Assembly: GCA_947371645.1 (NCBI GenBank)
Contig: CANBQJ010000071.1
Coordinates: 1 to 15,920, forward strand
Reading direction: 5' to 3'
DNA from: Burkholderiales bacterium
Lineage (GTDB): Bacteria > Pseudomonadota > Gammaproteobacteria > Burkholderiales > Burkholderiaceae
Length of the DNA: 15,920 nucleotides
Of this stretch, positions 1-7,900 are shown one piece after another; the stretch's first letter is position 1; the number at the start of each line of letters is the position of its first letter. Made by a program: the position numbers and the translations under genes. The notes under the pieces were generated by a model. The model had not been told where the DNA came from. It ran no database searches and saw only the letters and a program-made list of their open reading frames with translations.

Positions 1-1
1 T

Positions 2-376
2 AAGCTCATCATCGTTTTCGGTGTGATGGCTGTGTTGATGGGGGTGGTTCGGGCGGCCGATGGCGAGCTGGACATGGACTTGATGCAAACCATCGAGGAC
101 ACGAACAAGAGCCTGGCCTCGAACATCGCCGTTCAAAACATCCCTGGCAGCACCGCCGACGCCAAAGAGCTTCAAGGTTTGTTCACGCAGGTTGAAAAGC
201 ACTTCGTGGCCAAGGGCGATGCCCCCGATGCGGTCGAGTTGTCTCGCAAAAGCAAAGACTTGGCTACCGGGATCATCAAGTCGGTGTCCAACAAGGACTT
301 CGACACGGCCACTGGCGCAGCCACGGACCTGTCGCGCACTTGCCGCGCCTGCCACACCTTCTACAAGAAGTCTTGA
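2..376 (+). CDS. Exported monohaem cytochrome, c'/c556-like (5' end outside window)
   Basis: Small periplasmic c-type cytochrome. The reading frame is open from base 2, and the first codons read KLIIVFGVMAVLMGVVRAAD. That is the hydrophobic core and cleavage region of a Sec signal peptide, so the true start lies a few codons before the window; the GTG at 23 and the ATG at 26 fall inside the signal. The mature part is predicted mostly helical and carries one haem site, CRACH, only a few residues from the C-terminus and followed by TFYKK. A C-terminal CXXCH with a basic residue close behind is the layout of the four-helix-bundle cytochrome c'/c556 family, which bind gases or transfer electrons. 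The axial ligand opposite the His cannot be assigned. It lies 16 bp before a dihaem cytochrome gene and is probably co-transcribed with it. Family assignment is good; physiological role is unknown. Confidence 0.8.
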   Translation, partial: KLIIVFGVMAVLMGVVRAADGELDMDLMQTIEDTNKSLASNIAVQNIPGSTADAKELQGLFTQVEKHFVAKGDAPDAVELSRKSKDLATGIIKSVSNKDFDTATGAATDLSRTCRACHTFYKKS

Positions 377-392
377 AGGTGAAGGGGCTGAC

Positions 393-1073
393 GTGAAAAC
401 AGTGATTCACCTGGTGCTTTTGAGCGTGTTTGCGTTTTCATCGGCATGGGCGGCGGGGGGCAGCGGCAAGGCCAAAGTGGCCGAGCCCAAGCAAACCAAG
501 CTGACTTTGCCCATGGGCAACCCTGTCTGGGGGCAAGAAAAGGCGGACAACGAGCGGTGCATTGAATGTCACGGCACACACGGGCAGGGTGGGCAGCATC
601 CCAACAGCACCGAGGGCAAGTTCGCCAAGCTGGCAGGCCAGTACCCGAGCTACATCCTCAAGCAGATCCGAGAGTTTCGCTCGGGTGCGCGCAAGCACGA
701 TCAGATGGCGATCATGGCGCGCAGTGTGTCTGACGAGGATGTGATCGACATCGCGGCTTTTTTTGGCAGCCAGAAGCTGATGGCAGGCGAGGGTGCCGGA
801 TCAGAGCTGGGCAAGAAATTGTTTGACCAGGGTGACGCAACCCGAGGCATTCCTGCGTGCGCCTCGTGCCATGGCGCCAATGGCAAGGGCTTGGGGTTGG
901 TGCCCAGCGCGCCCATCGTTGGGGGACAAGAGTGGCGCTACCTTGACAAGCAATTGCGTGACTGGCGTTCGGGCGACCGGCGCAACAGCCCTGACGGCGT
1001 GATGAACAAGGTGCTCAGCGCCTTGACAGACAAAGAAATCGAGGCGCTCGCAGACCACCTGGCTGCGCAGTGA
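393..1073 (+). CDS. Dihaem cytochrome c, c4-like, periplasmic
   Basis: A 226-residue exported electron carrier with two class I cytochrome c domains. I chose the GTG at 393 because GAAGGGG sits 5 bp upstream and the protein then begins with a Sec signal (MKTVIHLVLL to AWA at residue 20). Longer in-frame starts back to 192 would overlap the previous cytochrome gene and lack a signal. Haem motifs are CIECH at 56-60 and CASCH at 156-160, about 100 residues apart. Each is followed by a Gly-rich stretch and a later Met that could be the sixth ligand (Met105 or Met108, and Met204). This two-domain layout matches cytochrome c4 and related c553-type proteins, which pass electrons between membrane complexes and terminal oxidases or periplasmic dehydrogenases. 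No dehydrogenase is visible in the window; a partner may lie upstream. Clear family, unknown partner. Confidence 0.88.
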   Translation: MKTVIHLVLLSVFAFSSAWAAGGSGKAKVAEPKQTKLTLPMGNPVWGQEKADNERCIECHGTHGQGGQHPNSTEGKFAKLAGQYPSYILKQIREFRSGARKHDQMAIMARSVSDEDVIDIAAFFGSQKLMAGEGAGSELGKKLFDQGDATRGIPACASCHGANGKGLGLVPSAPIVGGQEWRYLDKQLRDWRSGDRRNSPDGVMNKVLSALTDKEIEALADHLAAQ

Positions 1074-1106
1074 GCCTCACCAACAACATTGATTTGGAGA
1101 ACGAGC

Positions 1107-1700
1107 ATGAAACGATGGATCGCCATGGGTGCTTTGGCCACCCTGTTCGCTACACCCACGTGGGCCGCCCTCAAAGAGGGTGATGCCGCGCCGGCATTCA
1201 AGCTGCAGGCTTCGCAAGCGGGTAAGGCCTTCAGTTACTCGCTGCAAGATGCCCTCAAGAAGGGCCCCGTGGTGGTGTATTTCTACCCCTCGGCCTTCAC
1301 GGGCGGCTGCAACGTGCAGGCGCACACCTTCGCCGTCAATGCAGACAAGTTCGCTGCGGCCGGTGCCTCCATCGTGGGTGTTTCGCTTGACAGCATCGAT
1401 CGTCTGAACGCGTTCTCGGCCGACCCCGAGTACTGCGCCGGCAAGATCGCCGTGGCTTCTGATGCCCAAGGCAATGTGGCCAAGGCCTTTGACCTGCCGA
1501 TCACCGAGATCCCATCCGGTCGCAAAGACACCCGTGGCATCGAGATCGATCACGCCCGCACCGAGCGCACCACCTTCATCGTCACACCTGACGGCAAGGT
1601 GGCAGCGACGGTCGGCGGCATTGCGCCTGCAGCCAACGTGGAGCAAGCGCTCAAGGTGATTGAAGAGTTGGCCGCCAAGGCCAAGGGCAACAAGTCCTGA
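1107..1700 (+). CDS. Periplasmic peroxiredoxin (AhpC/TSA family)
   Basis: A 197-residue thiol peroxidase that reduces H2O2 or organic peroxides. The start is the ATG at 1107, preceded by GGAGA with a 6-bp spacer; it gives a signal peptide ending near TPTWA (residue 20). A TTG at 1089 is in frame but would put extra residues before the signal. The thioredoxin-fold core contains the PxxxTxxC motif as Pro61, Thr65 and Cys68, which makes Cys68 the peroxidatic cysteine. Arg151 or Arg154 could be the conserved active-site Arg. There is no Cys five residues after Cys68, so the PrxQ/BCP arrangement is absent; Cys110 is the only other cysteine in the mature protein and may act as the resolving one, which is an inference. 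Its position between cytochromes and exported hydrolases suggests protection of the periplasm from peroxide made by redox enzymes there. Confidence 0.88.
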   Translation: MKRWIAMGALATLFATPTWAALKEGDAAPAFKLQASQAGKAFSYSLQDALKKGPVVVYFYPSAFTGGCNVQAHTFAVNADKFAAAGASIVGVSLDSIDRLNAFSADPEYCAGKIAVASDAQGNVAKAFDLPITEIPSGRKDTRGIEIDHARTERTTFIVTPDGKVAATVGGIAPAANVEQALKVIEELAAKAKGNKS

Positions 1701-1726
1701 TCCAGGCAAAGCGGGGAGGCATGACC

Positions 1727-2728
1727 ATGAAGACACGTTCGATTGTTCGCAAGTCGGTGCTCGCCTCAGTGCTGACGAGCGTTTTTGCGTTCGGTGTCGC
1801 TCAAGCACAGAGCGATGCTTCAGCCTTGGTGACGCCGGCCATTGCGGGCGTCGTCTCCGCTGGCACGAAGATCGAGTTGATCAAAGAGGGCTTCACCGGC
1901 ACCGAAGGGCCCGTGGCCTTGCCCGATGGCAGCCTGATCTTCACGGAAACGCAAGCGAACCGGGTGACACGCATCGCCTCAGACGGCAGCACCTCGACCT
2001 TTGTTGAGGGCAGCAACGGCGCCAATGGCCTGGGCTTCACGGCCAATGGCGATCTGTACGCGGTGCAGGTGCTCAAGCCGCGTGTGGGCATCATCTTCCC
2101 GCCGCCCAAAGTCAAGACCTTGGCCGATAACTTCGAGGGTGCGCCATTTGGTCGCCCCAATGATCTGGTGGTGGACCAAAAGGGCAACGTCTATTTCACG
2201 GACTCTGGCGTGAACCCGCCTGCCCCGGGGCAGGCTGCGCCAACGCCTCCCACCGTGGCACCCGCCAAGCCTGCGGTCTATCGCATCTCCAACAAGGGCG
2301 ATCTCAAGCGTTTGGTGGCTGACATCGAGCGCCCCAACGGCATCCAGCTGAGTCCGGACGAAAAGGTGCTTTACGTCGCCAACACCTTTGGTGAGCACCT
2401 GTTGGCGTACGACCTCTTGGCCGACGGCTCTTTGGGGCCTCGTCGCAATTTCGCCAAGCTCGATGGATGGCGCAAGACCGAGACCGGTGGAACCAGTGGC
2501 GCCGATGGTTTGGCCGTGGACGCCGATGGTCGCGTCTACGTGGCGGCCAACACCGGCATCCAGATCTTTGACAGCAAGGGCACGGCCTTGGGCACGATTG
2601 CCTTGCCCAAGCAACCCCAAAACCTGGCGTTTGCGGGCGATGACAAAAAGACTTTGTACGTCGTGGGACGCGGGGCTGCCTATCGCATCCAGCTGCAGGC
2701 GGGCGGCTTTGAAGGCCGAGCCAAGTAA
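1727..2728 (+). CDS. Exported SMP-30/gluconolactonase-family lactonase
   Basis: A six-bladed beta-propeller hydrolase of 333 residues. Two ATGs lie close together, at 1721 and 1727. I prefer 1727 because GGGGAGG (1713-1719) is then 7 bp away, whereas it almost touches 1721. Residues 1-28 are a Sec signal ending at AQAQS. The metal-binding residues of the SMP-30 family can be matched: Glu60 in TEGP, Asn145 in RPND, Asn204 in RPNG and Asp260 in GADG. In this family these ligate a divalent cation, and the enzymes open lactone rings of sugars or other compounds. A Pro/Ala-rich insertion at about 163-182 interrupts the propeller. The gene lies 20 bp after the peroxiredoxin gene and 21 bp before another exported hydrolase gene, so the pair may act in sequence on one class of ester or lactone. 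Substrate unknown. Confidence 0.85.
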   Translation: MKTRSIVRKSVLASVLTSVFAFGVAQAQSDASALVTPAIAGVVSAGTKIELIKEGFTGTEGPVALPDGSLIFTETQANRVTRIASDGSTSTFVEGSNGANGLGFTANGDLYAVQVLKPRVGIIFPPPKVKTLADNFEGAPFGRPNDLVVDQKGNVYFTDSGVNPPAPGQAAPTPPTVAPAKPAVYRISNKGDLKRLVADIERPNGIQLSPDEKVLYVANTFGEHLLAYDLLADGSLGPRRNFAKLDGWRKTETGGTSGADGLAVDADGRVYVAANTGIQIFDSKGTALGTIALPKQPQNLAFAGDDKKTLYVVGRGAAYRIQLQAGGFEGRAK

Positions 2729-2749
2729 ACGGAACCAAAGGACCACGCC

Positions 2750-3640
2750 ATGACACGCAAAACCGCCCATGATTTCGCGCCAGAAGTGCTCAAGCTGTTC
2801 GATCAGTACGTGCATGGTCTGATTAGCCGCCGAGGTTTCTTGCTGTCCGCGGCCAAGTACACGGTCACCGCGGTGGCAGCGGAAGCGGTGCTTGCCGAGC
2901 TGAGCCCAAACTTTGCGAACGCTCAACAGGTACCGGCGCAAGATGCACGCATCAACGCCCGCTATGTGGAGTTGCCATCGCCTCAGGGCAACGGTGTCGT
3001 GCGCGGTTATTTGGTGCAACCCGTCAACCCCAAAGGCAGGTTGCCGGTGGTCCTGGTGGTGCATGAGAACCGGGGGCTGAACCCGCACATCGAAGACATC
3101 ACACGCCGCTTGGCGCTGGACAACTTCATTGCCTTTGCGCCTGACGCCTTGCACACGCTGGGCGGCTACCCCGGCGATGAGGACAAGGCCCGAGAGCTCT
3201 TCGCCAAGTTAGACCAGACCAAGACCCGGCAAGACTTCATCGCAGCCGCCGGTTACCTGAAGTCTTTGCAGCAAGGCAATGGCCAGGTCGGCGTGGTGGG
3301 GTTTTGCTATGGCGGTGGCATCTCGAACTTCCTGGCCACGCAGTTGCCTGACCTGGGCGCTGCCGTGCCGTTTTATGGCGCACAGCCGGCGCTCGCTGAC
3401 GTGCCTCGCATCAAGGCGCCGATCTTGTTGCAGTACGCCGCCAATGACGAGCGCATCAATGGGGGGTGGCCTGCTTACGAAGAGGCCCTCAAGAAGGCGC
3501 AAGTTCGCTACGAAGCCTTTGTCTACCCGGGCACGCAGCACGGCTTCAACAACGACACCACGCCTCGTTACGACGCGGCAGCGGCCAAGCTGGCGTGGCA
3601 GCGAACGGTTGACTTCTTCAACACCCACCTGCGCGGCTGA
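2750..3640 (+). CDS. Dienelactone hydrolase-family protein with Tat signal (YghX-like)
   Basis: A 296-residue alpha/beta hydrolase. The start ATG at 2750 has AAGGA 7 bp upstream. The N-terminus carries a twin-arginine motif, SRRGFLL (Arg27-Arg28), after an unusually long n-region, then a moderately hydrophobic stretch to about residue 58. This points to export in folded form by the Tat system. The catalytic triad of dienelactone hydrolase is complete: nucleophile Cys186 in GFCYGGG, Asp233 in ANDERIN and His264 in TQHGFNN. Glu106 in the VVHENRG segment matches the Glu that activates the Cys in this family. The long pre-Tat segment and motif style resemble E. coli YghX. It follows the lactonase gene by 21 bp and ends the first gene run. 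Known family members hydrolyse dienelactones; an exported version probably acts on another ester or lactone. Confidence 0.87.
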   Translation: MTRKTAHDFAPEVLKLFDQYVHGLISRRGFLLSAAKYTVTAVAAEAVLAELSPNFANAQQVPAQDARINARYVELPSPQGNGVVRGYLVQPVNPKGRLPVVLVVHENRGLNPHIEDITRRLALDNFIAFAPDALHTLGGYPGDEDKARELFAKLDQTKTRQDFIAAAGYLKSLQQGNGQVGVVGFCYGGGISNFLATQLPDLGAAVPFYGAQPALADVPRIKAPILLQYAANDERINGGWPAYEEALKKAQVRYEAFVYPGTQHGFNNDTTPRYDAAAAKLAWQRTVDFFNTHLRG

Positions 3641-3652
3641 ACCGCAGGCGGT

Positions 3653-3666
3653 GCGGCCATGGCCGC
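3653..3666. repeat. Perfect 14-bp palindrome GCGGCCATGGCCGC
   Basis: This self-complementary sequence starts 13 bp after the dienelactone hydrolase stop codon. It has no loop, so it is a poor RNA hairpin but could be a dimeric protein-binding site. A short inverted repeat (ACCGC-AG-GCGGT, 3641-3652) sits directly before it. The function is not evident. Confidence 0.4.
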
Positions 3667-3682
3667 GACCGGATCCCCCTCC

Positions 3683-3700
3683 GTCAGGGCCCACCCTGAC
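3683..3700 (+). terminator. Possible intrinsic terminator after the first gene run
   Basis: GTCAGGG and CCCTGAC form a perfect 7-bp stem around a CCCA loop, followed by TTCTTC. The U-tract is imperfect, so termination may be partial. Its place between the dienelactone hydrolase gene and the cytochrome c' gene supports an operon boundary here. Confidence 0.4.
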
Positions 3701-3729
3701 TTCTTCATCCCAACTTCAAGGAAACAAGC

Positions 3730-4206
3730 ATGAACAAGCTCGTCAAACACATCGCGGTGCCAGTGCTGGTTCTGGGCGCCTTGGCCGCTGGCGCTTCCGC
3801 CATCGCCCAGCAAGGCCCCAAGCCAGAGCAGCTGATCAAGTGGCGCCAGTCGGCCTACCAGGTCCTGGCCTGGAACACCGGCCGCGTCAAGGCCAACGTC
3901 GACGGCACCTTCAACAAGGACGACGTGATCAAGGCCTCCAACACCATCGCGGCCATCGCCAACTCCGGCCTGGGCGCCCTGTTCGCGCCTGGCACCGAGA
4001 CCGGCAAGGGCTGGCACGACACGGCCGCCAAGCCTGAACTGTGGACCGACAAGAAGGCCGCCGATGCCGGCGCCGCCTTCAACAAGGAAGCCAACGAGCT
4101 GGCCAAGGTGGCTGCAGGTGGCGACGTGGCCGCCGTGAAGGTGCAACTGGGCAAGTTGCAAGGCACCTGCAAGGGCTGCCACGACGACTTCCGCAAGAAG
4201 GACTGA
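3730..4206 (+). CDS. Cytochrome c' (periplasmic)
   Basis: A 158-residue exported protein with a Sec signal (MNKLVKHIAV to SAIAQ, about residue 26). The mature sequence starts with the family's typical helix (EQLIKWRQSAYQVLAWNTGR) and ends with the haem site CKGCH at 147-151, followed by DDFRKKD. Arg155 sits four residues after the haem His, as in cytochrome c', whose five-coordinate haem binds NO and CO and is linked to NO tolerance. The start ATG has AAGGA 7 bp upstream. It is the first gene after a likely terminator and may begin a new transcript, though I see no clear -35/-10 pair. The next gene starts 3 bp after its stop, so the two are very probably translated from one mRNA. Assignment is firm; NO binding is family knowledge, not shown here. 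Confidence 0.92.
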   Translation: MNKLVKHIAVPVLVLGALAAGASAIAQQGPKPEQLIKWRQSAYQVLAWNTGRVKANVDGTFNKDDVIKASNTIAAIANSGLGALFAPGTETGKGWHDTAAKPELWTDKKAADAGAAFNKEANELAKVAAGGDVAAVKVQLGKLQGTCKGCHDDFRKKD

Positions 4207-4209
4207 GCC

Positions 4210-4932
4210 ATGCAAGCCGTCGATCGTGCCAGGCGCCCGTTGGCTCTGGTTGCCTTGCTGGTGACCACTGCCAGCTTCAGCCAGGCGCAAACGGCGGTGC
4301 CGGCGGCCCCAGGGGCTTCGGCCCCCAAGCCGCCATTCAGCTTCTTCGTGACCAGCACTGGTTCGGGCAAGGGTGCCGACCTGGGTGGTCTCGAGGGCGC
4401 CGATGCGCACTGCCAGAAACTCGCCGCCGCCGTGGGTGGTGGGGACAAGACGTGGCACGCCTACCTGAGCACGCAAGCCCAGGGTGGCAAGCCGGCCATC
4501 AACGCGCGTGACCGCATCGGCAATGGCCCTTGGTACAACGTGCAGGGCTCGCTGATCGCACGCGATGTGGCCCACCTCCATGGCGACCGCCCCGACGAAG
4601 CCCGCATCGGCAACGCCCTCAACTGGGTGACGGCCATCACGGAGAAGGGTGATCCGGTCAAACGCACCGGTGACACGCCCAACCAGCACGACATCCTCAC
4701 GGGTTCGCAACCCGATGGCCGTGCATTTGCTGCCGACGTGGGTGACCGAACCTGCAAGAACTACACAAGCAGCGCTGAAGACGGATCGGTCCAACTGGGT
4801 CACTTCGACCGCACGGGGCGAGTCGTCACGGCACTGTCCTGGAACTCGGCCCATGCCAGCCGTGGCTGCAGCCAGGACAAGCTGGTGAGCACCGGTGGTG
4901 CGGGCTACCTCTATTGCTTCGCCGTGCAGTGA
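4210..4932 (+). CDS. Secreted lectin-like protein of unknown function
   Basis: A 240-residue exported protein starting 3 bp after the cytochrome c' stop. Residues 1-27 form a signal peptide (hydrophobic LALVALLVTT, ending SQAQ). A short Ala/Pro linker follows, then a compact domain from about 43. The domain contains FFVTSTGSGKGADLGGLEGA and TWHAYLST, and the mature protein has four cysteines (68, 182, 220, 236). This pattern resembles the C-type-lectin/endostatin-like or DUF1554-type domains found in secreted bacterial proteins. The first and last Cys, and the middle pair, probably form two disulfides, which is an inference. No catalytic motif is visible. The tight link to cytochrome c' and the downstream efflux genes suggests a periplasmic or surface role, possibly ligand binding. 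I recognise the domain style only loosely. Confidence 0.7.
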   Translation: MQAVDRARRPLALVALLVTTASFSQAQTAVPAAPGASAPKPPFSFFVTSTGSGKGADLGGLEGADAHCQKLAAAVGGGDKTWHAYLSTQAQGGKPAINARDRIGNGPWYNVQGSLIARDVAHLHGDRPDEARIGNALNWVTAITEKGDPVKRTGDTPNQHDILTGSQPDGRAFAADVGDRTCKNYTSSAEDGSVQLGHFDRTGRVVTALSWNSAHASRGCSQDKLVSTGGAGYLYCFAVQ

Positions 4933-4939
4933 CAAGCTG

Positions 4940-7900
4940 ATGTGGATCGTCCAAGTCGCGCTGCGACGCCCTTACACCTTCATCGTCGCCGCATTGCTGC
5001 TGGTGCTCGCGGCGCCCTTGGTCTTGCGCAAGACGCCGGTGGATGTCTTTCCGGAGATCGACATCCCCGTCGTGGCCATCATGATGAGCTACAACGGCCT
5101 GAGCGCCAAGGAGATGACCGACCGCATCACCACGCCCATCGAACGCAACCTGGCCAACTCGGTGAGCGACATGGCGCACACCGAGTCGCAAACCGTGGCC
5201 GGTATGGGCGTCATCAAGGTGTTTTTCCAGCCGCAGGTGAACCAGGCCACGGCCATTGCGCAGGTGGTGGCCAGCACGCAAGCTTCTTTGCGATCCCTTC
5301 CCCAGGGCGCCACGCCGCCCACCATCGTCAAGTACAGCGCCACCGACCTGCCCATCCTGCAACTGGGCTTCAGCAGCCCACAGCGCAGCGAGCAGGAAAT
5401 CAACGAGCAGGCCTTCAACGTCCTGCGCACCAAGCTGATCACGGTGCCTGGCGTCGCGGTCACGGCGCCCTATGGCGGGCGGTCTCGCCAGGTCTCGGTG
5501 GACATCAATGGCCCCGCCCTTGCTGCACGTGGCCTGACGGCCATGGACGTGGTCAACGCCTTGACCGTGCAGAACCTGATGCTGCCTGCAGGCACCGCCA
5601 AACTTGGCGCGCAGGAAGTGAACGTCGCGCTCAACGGCTCACCGGCCAACCTGGCTGACCTGGGCAACATCCCCATCACATCGGCCAACGGCAACACCGT
5701 CTACATCCGAGACGTCGCCCAGGTGCGCGATGGCTACCAGCCGCAAACCAACGTCGTTCGGCGCGATGGCGAACGCGGCCTGCTGATGACGGTGCTCAAA
5801 AACGGCGGGGCCTCCACGCTGGACATCATCGACGCCATCCGCCGTGACCTGCCCAAGAACATCCTGGCCTTGCCGGAAGACATTGCGGTCACCCCCCTGG
5901 CGGACCAGTCCGTGTTCGTGGGGGCGGCCATCCGCACGGTGCTGCACGAGGCGGTGATCGCGGCCTGCCTGACCGCAGCGCTGCTGCTCATGTTCCTGGG
6001 CAATTGGCGCACCACGGCCATCGTGGCCGTGTCCATTCCATTGTCCATCCTGAGTGCGCTGACGGTGCTGCACCTGCTGGGCGAGACCATCAACATCATG
6101 ACCTTGGGCGGCCTGGCCCTGGCCGTGGGCATCCTGGTGGACGACGCCACGGTGGAGCTGGAAAACGTGGAGCGCCACCTGCACATGGGCAAGCGCGTGC
6201 ACCAGGCCATCCTGGATGGGGCGCAAGAAATTGCGATGCCGGCCCTGGTTGCCACCTTGTGCATCTGCCTGGCCTTCGTGCCCATGTTCTTCCTGCCAGG
6301 GGTGTCGGGGCAACTGTTCGCGCCTTTGGCCAAGGCGGTGATCCTGGCCATGCTGTCGTCTTACGTGCTGTCCCGCACCCTGGTGCCGACCCTGGTGATG
6401 TACTTCATGCGTCGGCGCCATGCGCAGCCGGGGCACGGCTGGCTGTGGCGCTGCCACCAGACCTTTGACCAGGGCTTCGAGCGCTTCCGCCAGGGCTATG
6501 CCCTGGTGCTGGCCGGCCTCCTGCGCCGCCCCCTGCGCTACGGCGGTGCCTTCTTGCTGTTCTCCGTGCTGTCTGCGGGCCTGTTCGGCGCGCTTGGCCG
6601 CGACTTCTTCCCGGTTGTGGATGCGGGCCAGATCAAGCTGCACATGCGCGCACCGCTGGGCACGCGCATCGAAGAGATGCCGGCTCTGGTCGACCAGGTG
6701 GAAACGCACATCCGCAAGGTGATCCCCGAGGGGGAACGTGCCAACATCATCGACATCGTGGGTGGCCCGTACACGCCCTACAACACGCTCTACAACAACA
6801 ACGGCACCTTTGACAGCAGCGACGTCGAGATCCTGGTGTCGCTCAAGAAGGAACACGCCCCCACGTCGGACTACATCCGCACCTTGCGGGCCGAGCTGCC
6901 CAAACTGTTCGCCGGCAACGAGTTCTACTTCCAACCGGCCGACATGGTCAGCCAGACGCTGAACTTTGGCTTGAGCGCGCCCATCGACGTCCAGATCCAG
7001 GGTGTCAAGACCGCTGAAAACCTGGAGGTGGCCAGCCGCCTGATCAACCGCATCAAACAGGTGCCCGGCGCCGTGGACACCGTGCTGTATCAGCGCTTCA
7101 ACAAGCGCACTTTGCAACTGGACATGGACCGCAGCGCCCTGGCCCAAAGCGGCCTGGTGGCGCGAGACGTGGCGCAGAACCTGATGGTGTCGCTGAGTTC
7201 CAGCTTCCAGACTGCACCCACCTATTGGCTCAATGAGGCGAACGGCAACGTCTACAACGTCGCCGTCCAGACACCCCAGACCGACATCGACAGCCTGGGC
7301 GCCATGCTCGGCATCCCCGTGAACGGGCCAGGCGGCTTGAGCAACGGACAAGCCAGGGTGCCCCAGTTGTTGGGCAATGTGGTGCAAGTGAAGTCCGGTA
7401 GCCAACAAGGCAATGTCTCGCACTACAACATCTCGCCGGTCATCGACATCCTGACCAGCGTGGACGGGCGCGACCTGGGTGGCACCTACGACGACATCGC
7501 CGAGCTCATTGAAGAGGCCCGCAAGGACTTGCCGCGCGGCTCCGAGATCACCGTGCGCGGCCAGATCGAAACGCTGCAGACCGCCTACGTGGCCCTGGGT
7601 TGGGGCCTGCTGCTGGCCGTGGCCCTGGTCTACCTGTTGCTGGTGGTGAACTTCCAGTCCTGGGTGGACGCCTTCATCATCGTGTCGGCCCTGCCGGCCG
7701 CGCTGGCAGGCATCGCCTGGATGCTCTTTCTGACCGGCACGCCGCTGTCGGTGCCCGCGCTGACCGGCACCATCATGACCGTGGGCGTGGCCACCGCCAA
7801 CAGCATCCTGGTCGTGGCTTTCGCCCGCCAACGCCTGGCAGAAGGCCTGACGCCCGTGATGGCTGCGCTGGACGCCGGCGCCACCCGCTTGCGGCCCGTG

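Noticed and set aside
192..392. Upstream extension of the dihaem cytochrome frame
   Set aside because: It overlaps the preceding cytochrome gene and would bury the signal peptide; the GTG at 393 has a good ribosome site.
1979..3154. - strand open frame (391 codons) opposite the lactonase and dienelactone hydrolase genes
   Set aside because: It spans two real genes and their gap, with low-complexity translation; antisense artefact.
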